From Stomorhina lunata (taxonomy: Eukaryota > Arthropoda > Insecta > Diptera > Rhiniidae), in the NCBI GenBank assembly GCA_933228675.1, contig OW121741.1, forward strand, positions 55,487,310 to 55,551,309: a stretch of DNA of 64,000 nucleotides, given 5' to 3'. Below the pieces are notes generated by a model. That model searched no databases. It had not been told where the DNA came from and worked only from the letters and a program-made list of their open reading frames with translations. Shown in pieces: positions 44,222 through 54,183 of this stretch; position 1 is the stretch's first letter, and every line of letters starts with the position of its first letter. The position numbers and the translations under genes are program-made.

Positions 44222-45575
44222 AATGTGGAATCCTCCCTTAACATAGTCCCACATATGCAATTTTTGAAAAATCTCAATAACTCCTACCAACTCGCTCTGT
44301 TAGATATTCTGACAATGGAACCCTATAGAAAACATCCTCAGCTACTCCCCGATACCTCATTTGTCCGCCCACGTTGCCTTGTTTCCAAGGAATCTGGAAT
44401 CCTCCCTTAACATAGTCCCACATATGAAATTTTTGAAAAATCTCAATAACTCCTACCAACTCGCTCTGTTAGATATTCTGACAATGGAACCTTATAGAAA
44501 ACCTCCTCAGCTACTCCCTGATACCTCATTTGTCCGCCCACGTTGCCTTGTTTCCAAGGAATTTGGAATCCTCCCTTAACATAGTCCCACATATGAAATT
44601 TTTGAAAAATCTCAATAACTCCTACCAACTCGCTCTGTTAGATATTCTGACAATGGAACCCTATAGGAAATATCCTCAGCTACTCCCCGATACCTCAGTT
44701 GTCCCCCCACGTTGCCTTGTTTCCAAAGAATCTGGAATCCTCCCTTAACATAGTCCCACATATGAAATTTTTTAAAAATCTCAAAAACTCCTACCAACTC
44801 GCTCTGTTAGATATTCTTACAATGGAACCCTATAGAAAACATCCTCAGCTACTCCCCGATTTCTCATTTGTCCGCCCACGTTGCCTTGTTTCCAAGGAAT
44901 CTGGAATCCTCCCTTAACATATTCCCACATATGAAATTTTTGAAAAATCTCAATAACTCCTACCAACTCGCTCTGTTAGATATTCTGACAATGGAACCCT
45001 ATAGAAAACATCCTCAGCTACTCCCCGATACCTCATTTGTCCCCCCACGTTGCCTTGTTTCCAAGGAATCTGGAATCCTCCCTTAACATAGTCCCACATG
45101 TGAAATTTTTGAAAAATTTCAATAACTTCCACCAAATCGCTCTGTTAGATATTCTGACAATGGAACCCTATAGAAAACATCCTCAGCTACTCCCCGTTAC
45201 CTCATTTGTCCGCCCACGTTGCCTTGTTTCCAAAGAATCTGGAATCCTCCCTTAACATAGTCCCACATATGAAATTTTTTTAAAATGCTCATAACTCCTA
45301 GCAACTCGCTCTGTTAAAGGTTCTGACTACAGGAGCTCATAGGAAACATCCTTAGCTACAACCGGATACTACATTTGTCCGCCCACGTTGCCTTGTTTCC
45401 TGGGAACTTGCGATCCTCCCTTAGCATGATCTCACATTTGATATTTTAAAAAACTGTTTACAGCGCCTACTAACTCACTCTGTTATAGATTCTGACTATG
45501 GGTATCCATAGATAACATCCTCTCCTACAATATGATGTCCCATTTGTCCGCCCACGTTGCCTGGTTCACTGGTAA
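44222..45575 (-). repeat. FB2 right arm: inverted tandem 169-bp units
   Basis: About seven units in minus sense with very regular 169-bp spacing (44361, 44530, 44699, 44868, 45037), then diverged outer units. Longer than the left arm. Confidence 0.92.
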
Positions 45576-45634
45576 TTCGAATTCCTTGTGTATTCCCTTT
45601 ATTTTTGGTTCTTAACAGAGCTATGTTAACTACA

Positions 45635-45650
45635 TAACAGAGCTCTGTTA
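45635..45650. repeat. Terminal palindrome of FB2, right
   Basis: TAACAGAGCTCTGTTA, in mirror position to 39625-39640. Confidence 0.85.
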
Positions 45651-45889
45651 AAAACATTGGTTTGTGTCTAGGGTTTTAAATTTCAAATTTAACTTCACAC
45701 ACATCTTAAAATTACGAAATACATGTCTCGGCGTTTTGTTGTAGCACGTCTGAATTTTAAGAAGGACCGTGGAGGTTCACTTGTAACGTAGAAATAGAAT
45801 GGGTGAACCGATTTAAATGCTTGAGCCAGTTTTGAAAAGGGAATTAAATTTGGATCTGTAGTGTTTTCTATTAAACAGTAGTAGAACTG

Positions 45890-46450
45890 CAAAATAAAGG
45901 GAGGAAAGCTGATTTCTCATCGTCATACTTTGCACACGATGACGACTCTGATCCACCTCCAGAGATAACTAGACAAGTAACAAAATACTGTAAATAGCAC
46001 TATACTGACCTCGTCATAGGCTGTGATGCAAACACAAAATGTAAAAGATACACCCAGGCTTAGGAGACTTATGTTGCAAGCAACATTAAGAATTTCAATG
46101 ATGAATGGACGATGTAGAAATATTATTTAAACAACACTTTCCAGGTTGCGAACTAAACGCAACGGAAACTAATCCCCAGTTATTACCGAACAATTTACAA
46201 ACAATGTATACAAAGATCTTATTACAATTGACAAAATTAGACGGACAATCGGAACATTTGAACCTTACAAATCACCAGGTTTGGATGGCTCAATAATGTT
46301 ACAAAAATCTAATGGGACTATTAAGGAACTACTAAAATGACTATTTACTGCATACATAGAACATGCTTACGTTCCAACAAATTGGAGAAAAGTAAATGTA
46401 GTATTCATACCAAAAGTTGGTAATCTAACATCATGAAGCTAAAGATTACA
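45890..46450 (+). pseudogene. R1/LOA-type non-LTR retrotransposon fragment (endonuclease and RT)
   Basis: 45910-46040 read in shifting frames gives an endonuclease stretch ending DLVIGCDANTK, the catalytic Asp-Asn block of the R1/LOA group (I-G-C-D-A-N). Then, around 46225-46420, comes FEPYKSPGLDGSIML, HAYVPTNWRKVNVVFIPKVGN, which is the opening of an R1/LOA RT (F-K-P-x-K-S-P-G-x-D-G and W-R-x-x-x-V-V-F-I-P-K). The region between endonuclease and RT is largely deleted and stops are present. A C-terminal piece of the same kind of element lies at 60690-60815. Confidence 0.7.
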
Positions 46451-47128
46451 CAGGTCAACAGCAAAAATGTGCTCGAGTAACCACTATATATATTTGATGT
46501 ATCATGGCTACCTTAGTACAAAAATGGTAAAATTTTTAAATTCTATGGCAAGATTTTTTTTTAATTTTTTTTTTTTAAATCGCAATTTTTTTTAGACGTT
46601 TCTTCAAATAATAAATGATAACTCAAAAACTACTAGTCCGATATTATTAAAATAAAATCAGAAAAATTAAGATTCGTCTATATAACGCGTTTCAATCGGA
46701 TCAATAGTATCGGAGTTATAATAAAAAACGTAAGAAAAAAATATATTTTTTACGTAAAAATGGCAAAAATTTTCGTTTTAAAAAAATCATGAAAATCGAA
46801 AACGGCAAAAAACTTCCAGATTTATTATTTTATCGCATAGCGACATATAATAGCAACAAAATGAGATATCGACCATAAAAATCGATTGATTTTTTTCGAA
46901 TTTATTCACAATTTAGTGGATTCGCTCATTTTCACAAAATTTTAGTTTTTTGCTTGATATACGCATTATAGCGGGTTTTCAAATGTATGAAAAAAATAAA
47001 TTTTCCAATTTCAAGGGGTGAATGTCAGATTATTGTGAGATTTGGTGAGAAAATTCTACCCACAAAATTTTTGTCGAATCGGACAACGTTAACACGTAGC
47101 GTATATAGCTTTAACTACAAATAATACA
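46451..47128. other. AT-rich DNA, no gene seen
   Basis: Poly-T and poly-A rich. It includes stretches such as ATCGGATCAATAGTATCGG that look like decayed MITE sequence, but no ends were found. Confidence 0.45.
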
Positions 47129-47913
47129 TGCCGTTGGCATGTAGAGAAGAACAAGACTTTTTGGCTTGATGCTATTTTTAGAATAGTAACAATGTTAACA
47201 ACATATGTATGTAAGTAAATTACATGAATGTATGTAAATGCAACGTGCCCTTTGCTTTTATTTATTTGGGAATTAATTATTCGAACTTTAGAATTGATTG
47301 AAAAATTAGGTTTAATCAGGCTTGAGTTCATTTAACTTTCAAATTATTAATTTTGAAAATTTTGAAAAGTAATTGTGGAGAAAAACTGAAAAAATTATTT
47401 TTGAACGCGGCTCAGTGGATTGCAATTTCTGTCCCGCCACAGGACGTCATCAGCACTTAGCGCCCTCGACCACAGTCGAGTTGTCAAATTGCAGAGATAA
47501 TCATCAATTTAACTCATTGAGTTTGATCGAACATCACTACGTTTAATTGATTGTGTATTCTCCTATTACTTGTTTTGCTCGATCTTTTCACTTGCCGTTG
47601 GCATGTAGAGAAGAACAAGACTTTTTGGCTTGATGCTATTTTTAGAATAGTAACAATGTTAACAACATATGTATGTAAGTAAATTACATGAATGTATGTA
47701 AATGCAACGTGCCCTTTGCTTTTATTTATTTGGGAATTAATTATTCGAACTTTAGAATTGATTGAAAAATTAGGTTTAATCAGGCTTGAGTTCATTTAAC
47801 TTTCAAATTATTAATTTTGAAAATTTTGAAAAGTAATTGTGGAGAAAAACTGAAAAAATTATTTTTGAACGCGGCTCAGTGGATTGCAATTTCTGTCCCG
47901 CCACAGGACGTCA
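47129..47913 (-). repeat. 464-bp satellite-like units, inverted arm (about 1.7 units)
   Basis: Minus-sense copies of the unit found at 48309-50180. The first is complete (the marker TATTTATTTGGGAATT recurs at 47259 and 47723, 464 bp apart). The second breaks off at GGACGTCA (47913). Sequence identity to the plus-sense units is nearly total. The units carry an identical 93-codon frame (starts 47795 here), judged below to be incidental. Confidence 0.92.
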
Positions 47914-48308
47914 CTCATCATCAGAAATTTTTCAAATTTTTTTTATAAAAATAAGAAATTTTTAACATTTTTCAGTGTTTGTGTGTACCTATATATTTTA
48001 ATTGACTATAAAAATGAATAATATAGAAATAAAAGCAAAAAAGATAATGGGACGGAGTAAAATTTTTTAAGAATTGAAGTTTTTAAAAATCCTATAATAA
48101 TAAGAAATTTTTTAAAAATAATAAATTTTTTAAAAATTTCCTATAAAATTTAAAAAAAAATAAAAATTGCCTATAAAAATAAAAAAAAAATAAAAATTAC
48201 CTACAAAAACAAGAATTTTTTTTTAAATTTTCTATAAAAATTAAGGAAAAATTTTCTTTAAAATTAAAAAAAAAATTCTATCCGATAAAAAATTGAATTT
48301 CCTATAAA
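47914..48308. other. AT-rich spacer of the inverted 464-bp array
   Basis: From about 48080 on, a degenerate tandem repeat of CCTATAAAAAT with poly-A blocks, about 35-40 bp per unit. No coding signal. Confidence 0.6.
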
Positions 48309-50180
48309 AATTCCCAAATAAATAAAAGCAAAGGGCACGTTGCATTTACATACATTCATGTAATTTACTTACATACATATGTTGTTAACATTGTTACTAT
48401 TCTAAAAATAGCATCAAACCAAAAAGTCTTGTTCTTCTCTACATGCCAACGGCAAGTGAAAAGATCGAGCAAAACAAGTAATAGGAGAATGCACAATCAA
48501 TTAAACGTAGTGATGTTCGATCAAACTCAATGAGTTAAATTGATGATTATCTCTGCAATTTGACAACTCGACTGTGGTCGAGGGCGCTAAGTGCTGATGA
48601 CGTCCTGTGGCGGGACAGAAATTGCAATCCACTGAGCCGCGTTCAAAAATAATTTTTTCAGTTTTTCTCCACAATTACTTTTCAAAATTTTCAAAATTAA
48701 TAATTTGAAAGTTAAATGAACTCAAGCCTGATTAAACCTAATTTTTCAATCAATTCTAAAGTTCGAATAATTAATTCCCAAATAAATAAAAGCAAAGGGC
48801 ACGTTGCATTTACATACATTCATGTAATTTACTTACATACATATGTTGTTAACATTGTTACTATTCTAAAAATAGCATCAAGCCAAAAAGTCTTGTTCTT
48901 CTCTACATGCCAACGGCAAGTGAAAAGATCGAGCAAAACAAGTAATAGGAGAATACACAATCAATTAAACGTAGTGATGTTCGATCAAACTCAATGAGTT
49001 AAATTGATGATTATCTCTGCAATTTGACAACTCGACTGTGGTCGAGGGCGCTAAGTGCTGATGACGTCCTGTGGCGGGACAGAAATTGCAATCCACTGAG
49101 CCGCGTTCAAAAATAATTTTTTCAGTTTTTCTCCACAATTACTTTTCAAAATTTTCAAAATTAATAATTTGAAAGTTAAATGAACTCAAGCCTGATTAAA
49201 CCTAATTTTTCAATCAATTCTAAAGTTCGAATAATTAATTCCCAAATAAATAAAAGCAAAGGGCACGTTGCATTTACATACATTCATGTAATTTACTTAC
49301 ATACATATGTTGTTAACATTGTTACTATTCTAAAAATAGCATCAAGCCAAAAAGTCTTGTTCTTCTCTACATGCCAACGGCAAGTGAAAAGATCGAGCAA
49401 AACAAGTAATAGGAGAATACACAATCAATTAAACGTAGTGATGTTCGATCAAACTCAATGAGTTAAATTGATGATTATCTCTGCAATTTGACAACTCGAC
49501 TGTGGTCGAGGGCGCTAAGTGCTGATGACGTCCTGTGGCGGGACAGAAATTGCAATCCACTGAGCCGCGTTCAAAAATAATTTTTTCAGTTTTTCTCCAC
49601 AATTACTTTTCAAAATTTTCAAAATTAATAATTTGAAAGTTAAATGAACTCAAGCCTGATTAAACCTAATTTTTCAATCAATTCTAAAGTTCGAATAATT
49701 AATTCCCAAATAAATAAAAGCAAAGGGCACGTTGCATTTACATACATTCATGTAATTTACTTACATACATATGTTGTTAACATTGTTACTATTCTAAAAA
49801 TAGCATCAAGCCAAAAAGTCTTGTTCTTCTCTACATGCCAACGGCAAGTGAAAAGATCGAGCAAAACAAGTAATAGGAGAATACACAATCAATTAAACGT
49901 AGTGATGTTCGATCAAACTCAATGAGTTAAATTGATGATTATCTCTGCAATTTGACAACTCGACTGTGGTCGAGGGCGCTAAGTGCTGATGACGTCCTGT
50001 GGCGGGACAGAAATTGCAATCCACTGAGCCGCGTTCAAAAATAATTTTTTCAGTTTTTCTCCACAATTACTTTTCAAAATTTTCAAAATTAATAATTTGA
50101 AAGTTAAATGAACTCAAGCCTGATTAAACCTAATTTTTCAATCAATTCTAAAGTTCGAATAATTAATTCCCAAATAAATA
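48309..50180 (+). repeat. 464-bp satellite-like units, direct arm (exactly four units)
   Basis: 1872 bp = 4 x 464 + 16; the 16-bp AATTCCCAAATAAATA opens every unit and closes the array. Units are almost identical; I saw one change (ATGCACAATC for ATACACAATC near 48490, and AAACC for AAGCC near 48417) in the first. Each contains a hairpin CTCGAC-TGTG-GTCGAG, the core CTGATGA...GAAA discussed in the findings, and a CATACATTCATG run. With the inverted arm this makes a large imperfect palindrome. Confidence 0.93.
48554..48626 (+). ncRNA. Hammerhead-ribozyme-like motif in the 464-bp unit (also 49018, 49482, 49946 and inverted)
   Basis: CTGATGA (48594-48600) is followed by GTCC-TGTGGC-GGGAC, then GAAA (48618-48621). 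TGCAAT (48554-48559) can pair with ATTGCA (48621-48626) as helix III, leaving AUU as the cleavage triplet, and helix I would be capped by CTCGAC-TGTG-GTCGAG. Against it: a C-A mismatch sits at the base of helix II, and the base of helix I pairs poorly. Hammerheads are known in animal satellite repeats, but this one is a weak match and may be inactive or coincidental. Confidence 0.35.
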
Positions 50181-51622
50181 ATTTTTATATAAACAATGAT
50201 TGAGAAGGTTATATTCTGAACGACTCACAGAATACCTTGCATAGTCAATAGCAGATCCAGTTTTTTTATATTTCTTATAGCATTTGTCTTTAAAGTTTTT
50301 AAGATGTGATAATTGTTTATTATTCCAAGGTGGACCAGCAGGAGAGTAAGCATGTTGTTAGGGAACACAAATTTCGAAAAAAAGAATATATTTTATTATA
50401 AAAAGCTGTAATCATTAAGTCAATATCAGCAACATTTTTTATAGGAACATCCAACACTTCCTTCCAACAAGTATTATTGATAAAATTAGTTAAGGAGTCA
50501 AAATCAGCTTTTTTGAAACAAAACGTCTTGTTGACTTTAGATGTTTTTAATTTAGTTTCGGATTAATTGGGAAAATTAATCAAAACAGTAGGATGATATC
50601 GATCTTCTGGCAACGATATTGGTTCAGAGCGTATTATAGAGCAATCGTCAACATCGTTAAGAAAAACCAAATCAAGTAGTTTCCCAAAATCATTACATAT
50701 ATTGTTCATTTGGTGTTGGGATAAACCAAAAATACTATTCAAAAAGTCATCTTGCCAGTTTTTATTTTTCATCGGAATTAGGTTGGGAACTTCAGGTGTT
50801 AATTTTCAAGTGATTGATGGTAGGTTGAAATCACCAACAATAATAGCAGAATCGTTTATATCAGCACGTAAGATAGATAATTGATTTAATAGCTTGAGTA
50901 TGTTTAAGGTATGTAGAAGCATCAGAATCTGGAGAAATTTATGAACAGCTTAAATAAATCTTTTTATGCTTCAATTTAACAGCAACAGCGACAAATTCGA
51001 TATCGCATATGTCAGAAGAAACAACTTCCGATGGGTATAAGCAATTTACATCTATCACTCCTATCAACTCCACCACCCCTTGGATTTTTGCGATTAAATC
51101 TGTATATTTCGTAGTTATTGCACAGAACTTCAGAATTAAATATACCGTCAGTAAGCCAGGTTTCAGTAAAAATAATAATATCAAAGGTGAAGTTGTAACT
51201 ATTAACCAGTAGAGTGGGCAATTTAGTATTAAGGCCTCGAACATTTTGGTATATAATGGTTAAATGATCCTTAGAGTAATTTAGTTTTTTGGATTAAATG
51301 CAATTCTAGGCGGCAAACTGGCTATATTTCTGGTTCTTGGACTTTCCTTGAATAAGTAGTCTCTAACGAAAATGTTTGCAGGCCAAAAATTTGGGTTAAC
51401 AACTTGTTCATAAGTGTGTGGAGAAACACCTATTTTAAACGATGTTATACTCCTAGGTTGCGAGTAACTAAATTTATTTATGGAAATATCAATTTCAGTA
51501 CCCAATTTTGTATTTAAATAATATTCAACATCTTCAATTGTTGTATCACTAGCTAAATGTGAAACAAAAACATATCTTTTCGAGGGTTTAACTACTAATG
51601 GTTTGGGAGAAGTTAAGCCATC
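50181..51622 (-). pseudogene. Non-LTR element X: endonuclease ORF2 (5' part) and the end of ORF1
   Basis: Minus strand. 51281-51622 is the C-terminal part of ORF1 (RYVFVSHLASDTTIEDVEYY, SFKIGVSPHTYEQVVNPNFW, a stop at 51281). ORF2 then starts: FDIIIFTETWLTDGI at about 51170, NPRGGGV, then NDFGKLLDLVFLND and HPTVLINF at 50563-50772, which are endonuclease blocks, and PPWNNKQLSHLKN at about 50300. The RT is lost where the 464-bp array begins at 50180. ORF1 continues at 58533 beyond the Gypsy insertion. Jockey superfamily is likely. Confidence 0.8.
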
Positions 51623-51626
51623 AGAG
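51623..51626. repeat. Target-site duplication of Gypsy-D, left copy
   Basis: AGAG, repeated at 58529-58532 right after the 3' LTR; 4 bp is normal for Ty3/Gypsy. Confidence 0.88.
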
Positions 51627-52051
51627 TGTAGTGTGCACATGTTTGTAATGCACATGATCGACCACCCATGCACAATCACTTAATCATACATGCATGTTTT
51701 CTGTAAGTAATATCATTGTCCCATTTTCAAGTAAAGTCATTTGTTATTTTAGAACTTTGTTTAATTTAATATTTTTGCTTTGTTTGATTTAATATTTTGC
51801 ATAGAACAAAGCGATTGACCAATAATTAGGTCACTAGTTTCATTTGGGAATTAAATTGCATGATTGAGAAACTCAAAGAGAAAACTTTAGATTCTTGCAT
51901 GTGTGATTTGAGTGCATTTAGATTTTAGATTTAGAAATTATTTTGTAAGTATTTAAGGCTAGGATTGTAAGAAATAAAGATCAGTTGTTAATTGTTATCA
52001 AAACACATAACACTTGTTATTATTTAAATATACCCCGAAAAGGACATAACA
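51627..52051 (+). repeat. 5' LTR of Gypsy-D
   Basis: TGTAGTGTGC to GGACATAACA, 425 bp. Relative to the 3' LTR it has an extra 7 bp (GATTTTAGATTTAG against GATTTAG) and one A/G change near 51657. Confidence 0.93.
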
Positions 52052-52066
52052 TGGCGATCCTGCCAC
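52052..52066 (+). promoter_or_regulatory. Primer-binding site of Gypsy-D
   Basis: TGGCGATCCTGCCAC immediately after the LTR. TGGCGA-type sites in the 412/mdg1 group pair with tRNA-Arg; the match here was not verified. Confidence 0.7.
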
Positions 52067-52520
52067 TATCGATGAAGTGAAAGTGCAAAAACATAACAAA
52101 AGCAAAAACGAAAAATTTAAGAAACTATATCAAATGTTGAAAACAAAAAACAAAAAATTAATAAATTTATCAAAATATATAAATATAAACAAACTATTTG
52201 AATGAAATAAAAGTGACATCCTGTGAAAATTAAACAAAAATCAACAGCAATCATTTCGATCCCGGTGGACATTCTGGAAAAATCTTAACCAAAGCCACAA
52301 CACAAACAGCAATTAGGAGAAAATTTACTAGAGGAAACATCAACAACCATCATCATCAACAACAACCATCAACAACACAAAAAGCAATTAGAAGAAAATT
52401 TACTAGAGGAAAAATCAACAACCATCATCGTGAACATATGAATAAAATCTAAGGTAAAGGAAATAAAAATAGATTTTTTATTAATTAAGTGTATTAGTGA
52501 ATATAAGTATATCTTAAAAA

Positions 52521-52733
52521 ATGGGAAATGAAAAGTCCAAAAATGAAGAGATCATAATATCAAATAATAACGACGGCTCGAACACCATAGGCACAAGTCA
52601 AACATCGTTATTGTATTTGATAGTAATTTTACAATTAATTATAATTTTATTTCAACTACATAAAATGTATAGGAAATTTATACAGAACAAAGTAAAAGAA
52701 AGAATTTTACTTACTTCAAATAGTAGAGTTTAA
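52521..52733 (+). CDS. Small upstream ORF of Gypsy-D: predicted N-myristoylated membrane protein
   Basis: 70 codons in the leader, before gag. It starts MGNEKSKNEE (Gly-2 with Ser at position 6, a good N-myristoylation pattern), has a polar stretch, then a single membrane segment SLLYLIVILQLIIILFQL (residues about 31-48) and a basic tail. An intact, domain-like layout in a young element argues that it is a real product. Small leader ORFs are known in the 412/mdg1 group; their role is unclear. Membrane targeting is inference. Confidence 0.6.
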   Translation: MGNEKSKNEEIIISNNNDGSNTIGTSQTSLLYLIVILQLIIILFQLHKMYRKFIQNKVKERILLTSNSRV

Positions 52734-52875
52734 ATATACATAAAACAAAAAAAAATAAAAATATATATATACATATATAAAATATATACACACTTTATTG
52801 CAAACTTATGTTAATTAATAAAATGAAAATAAAAACAAGATAATAAGAAAATATTAAAATAGATCATTGTGAGTT

Positions 52876-54183
52876 ATGGAAAGTATATATGAACAGATAG
52901 ACTCCATTATATCAAACGCAAAGAAATCCTTAGTGAGAGGTTATACATGTGACACGATTCAGAGTAAAAGAGTAGAACTTAAAGAATTAGAAAACAAGTG
53001 TATAGAGATACTAGGAAATAAAGTAATAACAGAAGAACAAAGGCAAATACACACCTTGAAATTTAGAGAAAAGAAGGAAACAGCATTTCAGGTACTACAG
53101 AGCCACGAAGATAAACTTACAATTGAGACCTTAAAAAAACAAGTAGAAAATTCCACCATGACTAACGAAAGTTTAAACACGACAGAATTGGCATCAATCT
53201 CAAAATTGTTAACTGTTTTTGATGGTAACAAAAACGAATTAAATCCATTTATAGCAAATATTGAAATAGTTAAAGATACATTACCTTCGTCAAAACATAA
53301 TTCATTTTTCAATTTTATATATAAAACTAAAATTTCAAATAAAGTGCAAACCAAACTAAGACAGATATTAGTTCCTACTGACTTAGGATCCTTAATTTCC
53401 ACATTGAAAGAAGCATATAAGACAAATAAGACACCAAACATAATATTAAATGAATTAACTCGCATAGTTCAAACGGATTCAATAAAGAAGTTTGCAGATA
53501 AGATAGAATCTTTAACTATGGAACTGAATGAAGTCCAAATAACCTCATTAGGGGAACAAAATAGGGATGTAATAAGTGAAACGAATGCCATAATAGCATT
53601 CAATTCATTTAAAAATGGTCTTAAGAACAAAGAAATAACTAGGACTATAGAAGCGAGCCGAGTAAAGAAACTTAGTGAAGCTATTGAGATAGCAATGGAG
53701 GCATCCACAGACATCAGACAGAGTCAAATACTGTTTCAAACGTCTCAACCAAGAACCAATATCAGAAATTTTGGAAATGCAAATGGGAATAATGGGAATG
53801 GAAATTATTTTTATAACCGTAATAGTAACAATAACAATAATAATGACAGACATAATCATAATAGAAATACAAATCTTAATAATAATGGATTCAACAGATA
53901 CAATGGAAATGGTTTCAATAATAATAGAGGAGGTCGTGGTGGAGTGAACAACGGCAATGGGGGAAATCATAGAAGATATAATGATAGGAATCATAACAAC
54001 AACAATGATTATCGAAGATATAATCATAGGAATTATAATAATAACAACAATAATTATCGCAACAATGGCAACTATCGTAACAGTAATAATAATAATAGAA
54101 CTGCATATTGTATTCAAGAACAGGGAAACTCGCAGGATCCGGAGATTGTGAGATACCAGGAATCTCCGGAGCAGAGTCAATAA
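52876..54183 (+). CDS. gag: Gypsy-D gag with an Asn/Arg/Gly-rich tail
   Basis: 435 codons, intact. Residues about 1-110 are charged and helical (MESIYEQIDSIISNAKK), 110-290 are the capsid region (LTVFDGNKNELNPFIANIE, STLKEAYKTNKTPNIILNEL), and from about 297 a long tail of Asn, Arg, His and Gly (NNNNNDRHNHNRN, RGGRGG). There is no CCHC zinc knuckle; the basic tail probably binds RNA, as in other gag proteins that lack knuckles. The end overlaps pol by 76 bp in the -1 frame, so pol is probably made by -1 frameshifting near 54108-54183. Confidence 0.88.
   Translation: MESIYEQIDSIISNAKKSLVRGYTCDTIQSKRVELKELENKCIEILGNKVITEEQRQIHTLKFREKKETAFQVLQSHEDKLTIETLKKQVENSTMTNESLNTTELASISKLLTVFDGNKNELNPFIANIEIVKDTLPSSKHNSFFNFIYKTKISNKVQTKLRQILVPTDLGSLISTLKEAYKTNKTPNIILNELTRIVQTDSIKKFADKIESLTMELNEVQITSLGEQNRDVISETNAIIAFNSFKNGLKNKEITRTIEASRVKKLSEAIEIAMEASTDIRQSQILFQTSQPRTNIRNFGNANGNNGNGNYFYNRNSNNNNNNDRHNHNRNTNLNNNGFNRYNGNGFNNNRGGRGGVNNGNGGNHRRYNDRNHNNNNDYRRYNHRNYNNNNNNYRNNGNYRNSNNNNRTAYCIQEQGNSQDPEIVRYQESPEQSQ

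Larger units (their letters stand above)
39562..45713. mobile_element. Foldback (FB) element 2 with target duplication
   Basis: 39571-45704 (6.1 kb). Both ends are ATGTGTGTGAAGTTAAATTTG in inverted sense. CTTAAAAT flanks it on each side (39563-39570, 45705-45712; 8 matching of the expected 9). The left arm (39715-40635) and right arm (44222-45575) are tandem 169-bp units; the 3.6-kb loop holds AT-rich DNA and an inverted copy of the 2-kb repeat. No NOF-like protein frame. Loop sequence next to the left arm (40640-40810) matches that in FB1. Confidence 0.9.

Noticed and set aside
45695..45892. 65-codon minus frame beside Foldback element 2
   Set aside because: It starts inside the terminal inverted repeat and has no domain; the plus strand carries the R1/LOA remnants just after.
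47514..49925. Identical 93-codon frames starting MNSSLIKPNFSINS in every 464-bp unit
   Set aside because: Identity simply follows from the recent duplication of the unit. Composition is AT-driven, with no domain, no start context and no sign of selection that can be judged without diverged copies.
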